Below, piece after piece: positions 58,195-64,000 of a stretch of 64,000 nucleotides of DNA. Within the stretch, counting starts at the first letter, position 1. Each line of letters begins with the position of its first letter. The position numbers and the translations under genes are program-made. The notes under the pieces were generated by a model. The model did not search any database. It saw only the letters and a list, made by a program, of their open reading frames with translations, and was not told the origin of the DNA. The DNA is from Carnimonas nigrificans ATCC BAA-78 (GTDB lineage Bacteria > Pseudomonadota > Gammaproteobacteria > Pseudomonadales > Halomonadaceae): the NCBI RefSeq assembly GCF_000526695.1, contig NZ_JAGO01000010.1, positions 1 through 64,000 on the forward strand. Reading direction: 5' to 3'.

Positions 58195-59697
58195 TCAACT
58201 GCGCCAGAACGCAGGCGTCAGCAAGACCAGCACTGTCAGAATTTCCAGACGCCCCAGCAGCATGGCAAACGATAACAGCCATTTCGCGGTTTCCGGCATG
58301 CTGTGATAATTACCCGCGGGGCCAATCATGCTTCCCAGCCCAGGCCCGACATTGCCCAGCATGGTGACCGATGCACTCAGCGCGGTTTGCATATCAAGCC
58401 CCAACGCCGACAGCGATACCGACAGCGCCACCACCATAAAGAAAAACAGCGATGAGAAGGCAACCACCGAACGGATGATATCGTCGCCGAGCGGTCGCCC
58501 GTTGTAACGTTGCGCAAACACGCCGGCCGGATGCACCAGATGACGCAATTGGTTAACCAGCATGATGACGCCAACCTGAAAACGGAATATCTTCATCCCA
58601 CCGGTAGTAGACCCCGAACAGCCACCGATAAACAGCAGATAGAAGAACAGACAGACGGCAAAAGGCCCCCAGTCGTTATAGTCCGAGGTGGCATAGCCAG
58701 TGGTAGTAATCACTGACACGACGTTGAAGGTCACGACGGTAAGGTTATCGAAAAACGAAGCTGAACCAGCGTACATGCGCTCTGTTAGCATCAGGGCGAT
58801 CACTATCAGCACCAGCACAAAGAATCCGCGCACCTGCTGATCGCGCCAGATGGTGAACGAACGCTGTGTCACCATGCGCAGGTAGAGCACGAAGGGCAAG
58901 GCGCCGCTGACCATAAAGACCACACATGCCCACAACAGCGCCTTGTTGTTGGCGTACTCTCCAAACGAAGCGTCGTAATTGGCAAAGCCACCTGTAGAGA
59001 CCGAGGTCATTGCGTGCACCACCGCATCGAACGGTGTCATGCCCAGCAACCAATAGGTCACGATCGCCAGCGTCGTTTGAGTCAGATACACCAGCCCGAT
59101 TGACTTGGCGGCGCCCCCCGCTCTCGGCACGATTTTATCCTGCCAGCCGGAAGATTCGGTGTTAAAGAGGCGCATGCCGCCCACCTTCAGGAACGGCAGG
59201 ATCGCAATCGCCATGACGATAATTCCTACCCCGCCAACCCACTGCAACAAGCCGCGCCACAGCTTGATGCCATCAGAAAGATTATCCAGGTCCACCATCA
59301 CCGTGGCACCTGTACTGGTAACTCCCGACACCGCTTCGAACACGGCATCGGCGACCGACAGGCGCGGCGACCCCATAATCAACGGCAGACTGGCGAAGGC
59401 CGAGAACACCAGCCACGCCAGCACGGTCAGAATGAACATCTGGCGTGGCCGCAGGTGCATATTGGAGTTACGGGTAATCACCAGAAGCAGCCCGGAGACT
59501 GCCAGGGTAATCAGCACGGAGCTGGCAAAGGCACGCAAATCGGGATCGTGCTCGGAGATCAGCAGCACCAGCGGCACCGACATCATTACGGCCAGCACCA
59601 GCAGCAGCACCGCAATGATCCGCAGCACCGGCGCAAGGCCCGCCTGATGGGTAATGGGATGAGGCAGGGAGCGCAACCACGAGGAGGGCGACATCAC
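58195..59697 (-). CDS. trkH: TrkH family potassium uptake protein
   Basis: A 500-residue membrane subunit of the Trk potassium system, which works with cytosolic TrkA. The four pore loops show the selectivity-filter positions: TSTGAT, VSTGGF, ITTTGYA and GNVGPG. The segment FIGGCSGSTTGGMKI between pore loops 3 and 4 is the typical intramembrane loop. TrkH/TrkI proteins are important for osmotic adaptation in Halomonas. The start may be the second Met. trkA is not in this window. Confidence 0.92.
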   Translation of the reverse strand: MMSPSSWLRSLPHPITHQAGLAPVLRIIAVLLLVLAVMMSVPLVLLISEHDPDLRAFASSVLITLAVSGLLLVITRNSNMHLRPRQMFILTVLAWLVFSAFASLPLIMGSPRLSVADAVFEAVSGVTSTGATVMVDLDNLSDGIKLWRGLLQWVGGVGIIVMAIAILPFLKVGGMRLFNTESSGWQDKIVPRAGGAAKSIGLVYLTQTTLAIVTYWLLGMTPFDAVVHAMTSVSTGGFANYDASFGEYANNKALLWACVVFMVSGALPFVLYLRMVTQRSFTIWRDQQVRGFFVLVLIVIALMLTERMYAGSASFFDNLTVVTFNVVSVITTTGYATSDYNDWGPFAVCLFFYLLFIGGCSGSTTGGMKIFRFQVGVIMLVNQLRHLVHPAGVFAQRYNGRPLGDDIIRSVVAFSSLFFFMVVALSVSLSALGLDMQTALSASVTMLGNVGPGLGSMIGPAGNYHSMPETAKWLLSFAMLLGRLEILTVLVLLTPAFWRS

Positions 59698-60066
59698 GGG
59701 AACTTACTTCCTCAATCTAAACGGTTTGCCGCGATGAAATAGCAGCAACACCAATATCTCGCGACCACCTAACCGCCAACTGGCCGACGCAGCAAAGAAA
59801 ACCGCGTCAGTGTACAGCGCCGCGCACACCTTTTCGAATACTGAATAAAACAACCTTCTTCCTTGCCCAGTACTGGCAAGATCATGCCAAACAGGCGCCT
59901 GTAATCTGACGAAAATGGCTTGCACCACCGGTTTTTAGCGTCCTCCAGCCATTTCTTCGATAGGCACGATAGTGTTGTGACGTGACAGCGCTGCTCCATC
60001 ACCACGGTTGCGCTTCCCTTTATAGTAGCCGACACTTGCGCCTTGTTTACCGACCAGTACCCCACC
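59698..60066. other. Intergenic region between trkH and the CDF transporter
   Basis: A 369-bp gap between divergent genes, with no recognised gene. Open frames here lack family content. Confidence 0.4.
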
Positions 60067-61242
60067 ATGTCGCACCCCAGTATCTCTCCCCGCTCCCAGC
60101 AGCGCGAAGCCCAGCGCGTCAATCTGGCTACCGTTTTTACCGATGCGCTGCTTGCGCTTATAAAGCTGGTAGTAGGTTCGCTCACCTTTTCAAACGCCCT
60201 GATTGCCGACGGTATCCACTCTCTTGCGGATCTGTTGACCGATATTATCGTCATGGGCGCTACCCATTTTGGGCGGCGCGCGCCGGATCACGACCACCCT
60301 TATGGTCACGGGCGTATCGAAACCATGGCGAGCCTGTGGCTCGGCGTAGTGCTGTCAGTGGTTGCAGGTGCCATCATCTGGGAGAGCGTGCAGCAGCTCT
60401 GGTTAGGAGAGAGCGCCCATTACGCCAGCATCTGGGCGGTAGCGGCCACCATTGTGGCGCTGGTGGCGAAAGAAGCGCTGTTTCACTGGACCATGCGCAT
60501 CGCCAAACGTCAGCAATCACCACTACTGGAAGCCAGCGCCTGGCATTCGCGCTCTGATTCACTCTCATCGCTGATCGTACTGGTAGGGCTGGTGGGTACC
60601 TGGTTCGGCCTGTTCTGGCTGGATTCTGTAGCAGCGCTGCTGGTCGCTCTGCTGGTGGCCAAAATCGGCTTCGATACGCTATGGCAAGCGGGCCGCGAGC
60701 TGATTGATACCGGTCTGCCGGAAGATCAGTTGGCAGAGTTGCGCGCCTGTGCCAACAACATACCGGACCTCAAGGGGCTGCACGACCTGCGCGCCCGGCG
60801 TATCGGTGGCGATATTTCGCTGGACGTGCACTTGCAGGTGGAGTCCGATATTTCCGTGACTGAAGCTCATGAGATCGGCATGGCATTTACGGCACGCCTG
60901 CGCCAGCAGCGTGACTGCCTGCGCGATATCACCTTCCACATTGATTATGAAAATGACGCCGCAGAAGAGTGGGGAGTAACGACGCGACTCATGCCGCTGC
61001 GCAGCGAAATCACCGCCCTGCTCGATCACTGCTGGAAAGAGCTTCCCTGCTGGCGCGAGCATATCCACCTGGGGCTGCAATACCGGCGTCTGCCTGGGGA
61101 GCCGACTCGCCGCATTGATCTGGATATTTACCTTCCCGAAGAGACACCTGCCACACCTTCCGACACCCTGCGCACGCTGGCAGGCAGCCCCTCATGGCTG
61201 GGCGATATTCGGCTCTGGCATGCAAATGACCAAACGCAGTAG
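60067..61242 (+). CDS. Cation diffusion facilitator family transporter
   Basis: A 391-residue inner-membrane metal exporter of the CDF family. Metal-site motifs are visible: IADGIHSLADLLTD in helix 2 and WHSRSDSLSSLIV in helix 5 (HxxxD-type), with HDHPYGHGRIE between. The soluble C-terminal domain follows, then a long extra C-terminal part of about 100 residues, making it longer than FieF (300). Zinc or iron export is likely; which one cannot be told. The ATG at 60067 is preferred to a TTG eight codons upstream. Confidence 0.88.
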   Translation: MSHPSISPRSQQREAQRVNLATVFTDALLALIKLVVGSLTFSNALIADGIHSLADLLTDIIVMGATHFGRRAPDHDHPYGHGRIETMASLWLGVVLSVVAGAIIWESVQQLWLGESAHYASIWAVAATIVALVAKEALFHWTMRIAKRQQSPLLEASAWHSRSDSLSSLIVLVGLVGTWFGLFWLDSVAALLVALLVAKIGFDTLWQAGRELIDTGLPEDQLAELRACANNIPDLKGLHDLRARRIGGDISLDVHLQVESDISVTEAHEIGMAFTARLRQQRDCLRDITFHIDYENDAAEEWGVTTRLMPLRSEITALLDHCWKELPCWREHIHLGLQYRRLPGEPTRRIDLDIYLPEETPATPSDTLRTLAGSPSWLGDIRLWHANDQTQ

Positions 61243-61303
61243 AGCACACCGCCGCTTGCTCCTGTAAGCTGGCTCAATCTTCACTTATCCGGGATGACGT
61301 GAC

Positions 61304-61579
61304 ATGAACACTACCTCTGCTCTCCAGCAGTCTCGCACCATCAATGAATTGCGTTCATTCATCAAGAAGCTGCTGTACGACTCCTCTATTCTGGATACAT
61401 CGCTTGCCATAGCGCGCGAGCATAGTGGTGAAAAGGATGCCGCCGAGCGTATCGCTGAAGCGATTACTGCGCGTACCAGTATCAACATTCCTGCGCAGCG
61501 CCAGCAGCAGTCGGCGGGAGATGTGCTTTTCCTTGAACTGTTGAAAGAAGTCGTCGAAGAAGAACAGGGCCTTTATTAA
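61304..61579 (+). CDS. Hypothetical small helical protein
   Basis: A 91-residue soluble protein, largely helical (TINELRSFIKKLLYDSSILDTSLAIAREH), without a recognised domain. It begins after a plausible ribosome binding site and ends just before the dispersed repeat at 61581. It may be a family member specific to this group of bacteria. Confidence 0.6.
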   Translation: MNTTSALQQSRTINELRSFIKKLLYDSSILDTSLAIAREHSGEKDAAERIAEAITARTSINIPAQRQQQSAGDVLFLELLKEVVEEEQGLY

Positions 61580-61580
61580 G

Positions 61581-61706
61581 AACCTGTTCAACGTCTCGTG
61601 AGCAAGCGCGATGCAAGGCAAAAACAGGCGAGGAAGCGGAGTTTACGCGTTGTAAATGCGCAAGCCGAGCCTGTTTTAACGACGCGCAGCAGATGTTGAG
61701 CAGGCT
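61581..61706. repeat. Dispersed palindromic repeat, copy B
   Basis: About 126 bp, beginning AACCTGTTCAACGTCTCG and ending GATGTTGAGCAGGC, complementary ends. It shares ATGCAAGGCAAAAACAGGCG, GCGGAGTTTACG and TTGTAAATGCGC with copy A at 30583. It lies directly after the stop codon of the preceding gene. Confidence 0.85.
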
Positions 61707-61728
61707 CCAGGACCCTGCTCAGGTTTTA

Positions 61729-62223
61729 TCAGCCTGACACCGACTGGCACCCTACCGGCAACAGCTCCTCACTCAGCGCTGCGGAAGCGCTACACTGCCA
61801 CTTTTGATCGGCCTCATTACTGGGCATTAACGCGAGCCAGGCACCCTCGCCTATATAGCGCGAGGCGCCCTTGCCGAAGGTATAGCGCAACGTGCCCGCC
61901 GCATCGACCTGCCACTCCCCGTAGGTATCAGTAGCGGCACTGCCTTCAACCCCCAAGGCTGCCATCGAGGGCGTAACGCCGCGCAACAGCAGATCTTCCA
62001 CATTGACCTGCTGCCCTCTCAACACCATATGCGCCGATGATACTTGCGACTGCGCTACATAGCGCTGATAGCGCGGTATTGCCACCGCAGCAAGCACACC
62101 GATGATGGCGATTACCGCCATCATTTCCAGCAGCGTAAAACCGGCATCATCACATTGAGAACGCCGCCGTTTGAATTGATGATGCCCCACCGCCAATGCC
62201 GCCATTCGAGATGCAATGCTCAT
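61729..62223 (-). CDS. Type IV pilin (PilA-like)
   Basis: A 164-residue prepilin. The prepilin peptidase site and N-terminal helix are clear: CDDAG then FTLLEMMAVIAIIGVLAAVAIPRY, with Glu at position 5 of the mature protein. Two C-terminal cysteines (WQCSAS and PVGCQS) suggest the usual disulfide loop. The leader before the cleavage Gly is about 27 residues with this start, rather long; a later Met (MAALAVGHH) is possible. It is divergent from pilB. Confidence 0.85.
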   Translation of the reverse strand: MSIASRMAALAVGHHQFKRRRSQCDDAGFTLLEMMAVIAIIGVLAAVAIPRYQRYVAQSQVSSAHMVLRGQQVNVEDLLLRGVTPSMAALGVEGSAATDTYGEWQVDAAGTLRYTFGKGASRYIGEGAWLALMPSNEADQKWQCSASAALSEELLPVGCQSVSG

Positions 62224-62357
62224 TCTGTTTTCCCCTGTGAAGTGAACACTCTCTGATCGGCAGGTCGGGCACCTTCCTTTAGCCTCAAGAAATCGCGTGT
62301 GCCGCCGATGAGGAAAATGCTTTTCCTCCATCAACCGGTATTCGCAAGGGGCTTATC

Positions 62358-63812
62358 ATGAACCTGGCTCTGGTATCCGCGCCTGACAATAGCGCTACAG
62401 GTAGTACCAACATAGCGCCCGCGAACACTGCACCAACGCGACCGGTATTGCCCCACATTGATCTCGCCTCGTTACCACGGCACGGATTACCCACTGCTTT
62501 ACTGGTGCGCCTCAATGTGCTGCCGCTGGAGTTCACAGATCACCAGTTGAACGTTGCCATTCCTGAAAACGCATCCGGCGCACTGATCCAACAGCTCAGT
62601 ATTGCCTGCGGCTGCGATATCGAGGCGATAACGGTGCCAGAAGAGCTGCTTGCTCCCTGGATCACCTCCTACGCCGCGCTTGTTTCGGGCGACGCACCTG
62701 TTACTGATGAAAGCGCCTCCATTGATACCGTATTGCGGGATCTGGCAGCGAGCTGCTGCTACCGCCACGGTTCGGATATTCATATGGAACCAGCGCCCGA
62801 TGGCTATCACGTCAGGCTACGTATTGATGGCATTCTCCAGCCGCTGGCACAGCTTCCCGTGGGTCAAGGACAACGATGCGTAATGCGTCTGAAGCTATTG
62901 GCAGGACTCGATGTCGGTGAACAGCGCCTCCCACAGGATGGCGCCCTCAATATCACTCTCGATGATGGCGAGCGCGCCTCCTTCCGCCTCGCGACGCTGC
63001 CTACCGTTGACGGCGAAAAGGTCACGCTGCGCTTGATTAACTCGCCCTCTCGCCAGCTCAGCATTACCGAACTCGGCATGTCACCGGAACAGTTGCAGCT
63101 ACTGACGCAGGCGCTGCACTCAAGCCGTGGCCTGATTCTGGTTTGCGGGCCTACCGGCAGCGGCAAAACGGTCACGCTGTACAGCGCGCTCATGCATATC
63201 GACCGCCATCATCGCCATGTGGTCAGTGCTGAACATCCGGTTGAGCATCGCCTTCCCGGCGTTCAACAGGTGCAGGTAGAGCCTCGTATCGGCCTCGACT
63301 TCGCGACGGTGCTACGAGCGTTTTTACGTCAGGACCCTGACGTCATGATGATCGGTGAGATTCGCGATGCTGAAAGTGCTGAGATTACCCTCAAGGCTGC
63401 TCAAACCGGCCATCTGGTGCTGGCAACCGTGCATGCAACCAACGCTGGCGCATGCTGGTCACGCATGCGGCAACTGGGAATTGCTGAAGAGGATCTTCAC
63501 GAATGCGTGAAGCTGATCATCTCGCAGCGGCTTGTTCCCGCACTATGTCGGCACTGCCGTCGGCCCGCTGATGCGCGCACCAAAATGAAGATTGCCCAAC
63601 AGTTGCAGCCACCAATAGCAGCACTGGCCCCTGCCACTGCCACCGGTTGCCAACACTGTCATGATGGCATTCAAGGGCGATTGGGCATTTTCGAGTGTGC
63701 GTCTCCTCCCTTTACCGCGACTTACAGCGATATGGGGCCGCTGTACCAGGCGGGGCTTGTGAAAGCCGCTCAGGGATTAATCGACGTTCAGGCGCTCTCT
63801 CATGTCATCTGA
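62358..63812 (+). CDS. pilB: Type IV pilus assembly ATPase PilB (GspE/PulE family)
   Basis: PilB powers pilus extension. The 484-residue protein has an N-terminal region shorter than usual, then HGSDIHMEPAPDGYHVRLRIDG, Walker A LVCGPTGSGKTVTLYSAL, the Asp-box/Walker B ILRQDPDVMMIGEIRD (here FLRQDPDVMMIGEIRD), and the His box TGHLVLATVHATNA. The zinc-binding Cys pairs are present (CRHCRRPAD; CQHC). Its stop lies 11 bp inside the start of pilC. Confidence 0.9.
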   Translation: MNLALVSAPDNSATGSTNIAPANTAPTRPVLPHIDLASLPRHGLPTALLVRLNVLPLEFTDHQLNVAIPENASGALIQQLSIACGCDIEAITVPEELLAPWITSYAALVSGDAPVTDESASIDTVLRDLAASCCYRHGSDIHMEPAPDGYHVRLRIDGILQPLAQLPVGQGQRCVMRLKLLAGLDVGEQRLPQDGALNITLDDGERASFRLATLPTVDGEKVTLRLINSPSRQLSITELGMSPEQLQLLTQALHSSRGLILVCGPTGSGKTVTLYSALMHIDRHHRHVVSAEHPVEHRLPGVQQVQVEPRIGLDFATVLRAFLRQDPDVMMIGEIRDAESAEITLKAAQTGHLVLATVHATNAGACWSRMRQLGIAEEDLHECVKLIISQRLVPALCRHCRRPADARTKMKIAQQLQPPIAALAPATATGCQHCHDGIQGRLGIFECASPPFTATYSDMGPLYQAGLVKAAQGLIDVQALSHVI

Positions 63813-64000
63813 GCAAGCACGCCTTCGCCCGCACGCCAATAAGGTATGGCGCTGGCAAGCAATCTCTGAAGACGGCACGACCTTAAAGGGGCGAATAGCC
63901 GCCCCCTCCAGACAAGAAGCGATGCAGCGCCTCTCTCGCCAATATCACTGGATAACAGACGTCAAACGGTCGTATCGGCAAAGGCGCACTCGCAATAATG
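63802..64000 (+). CDS. pilC: Type IV pilus inner-membrane platform protein PilC, N-terminal part
   Basis: The first 66 codons of the gene downstream of pilB, cut by the window end. It begins MSSEQARLRPHANK, followed by VWRWQAISEDGTTLKGRI and QEAMQRLSRQYHWITDVK. This N-terminal pattern (a short strand motif with G.L..G.I, then a regular helix) is typical of GspF/PilC proteins. It overlaps pilB by 11 bp, as expected of a pilB-pilC operon. Confidence 0.82.
   Translation, partial: MSSEQARLRPHANKVWRWQAISEDGTTLKGRIAAPSRQEAMQRLSRQYHWITDVKRSYRQRRTRNN

Overview
The window looks like the chromosome of a gammaproteobacterium, most probably Halomonadaceae (Oceanospirillales side). The reasons are the fused tyrA-aroA gene in a gyrA-serC-pheA-tyrA/aroA-cmk-rpsA row, a short ApbC/Mrp, the metG-rnfB-nth neighbourhood, the purM-purN pair beside hda, and TrkH/SulP/CDF membrane proteins. 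The moderate GC content would suit the Zymobacter/Carnimonas side of that family, but this is inference from gene content, not from a marker search.

Layout. 0-1.8 kb is the end of an integrated element: an IS3 transposase end sits inside a recombinase-type gene, followed by a small coiled-coil protein, an intact yjbQ and the 3' stub of a second, probably native, yjbQ. 1.9-19.7 kb is ordinary chromosome (hda, purMN, dcd, apbC, metG, rnfB, nth, an MFS transporter, hlyU-sulP, rnt, grxD, tRNA-Ala, uvrC, pgsA). It is interrupted by a broken zeta-toxin module lying between two 150-bp direct repeats. 19.7-28 kb is a patchwork: CRISPR array 1, a tRNA Gly-Cys-Leu cluster whose tRNA-Leu(UAA) carries a group I intron, AT-richer acquired genes, CRISPR array 2, ldcA, CRISPR array 3 and sdhE-ygfX. 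28.3-34.7 kb returns to housekeeping genes (ihfB, lapA, pyrF, comEA, fxsA, groESL, trmJ). 34.8-45.5 kb is a complete type I-F CRISPR-Cas locus (cas1, cas2-3, csy1-4). Its cas2-3 is out of frame at a six-base homopolymer. A 1.2-kb insert holding an oppositely oriented mini-array splits it, and a 17-repeat leader-associated array adjoins it. 45.7-55.6 kb is the rpsA to gyrA row on the minus strand. 55.9-64 kb holds rdgC, an acyltransferase, trkH, a cation diffusion facilitator and the start of a type IV pilus cluster (pilA, pilB, pilC).

The most unusual feature is the CRISPR landscape. Besides the main I-F array there are four other pieces with I-F repeats. Two of them are joined to relics of a type I-E system. 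At 27.17-27.32 kb an exact 120-bp block of I-F repeat and spacer (two units) lies in the centre of a type I-E repeat, directly after what looks like a type I-E leader. Removing the block restores a perfect 29-nt I-E repeat. Arrays 1 and 2 share a spacer. Several gene-order breaks (pgsA from its tRNAs, rpsA from ihfB) fall close to these arrays, which suggests that arrays have acted as recombination sites in this genome.
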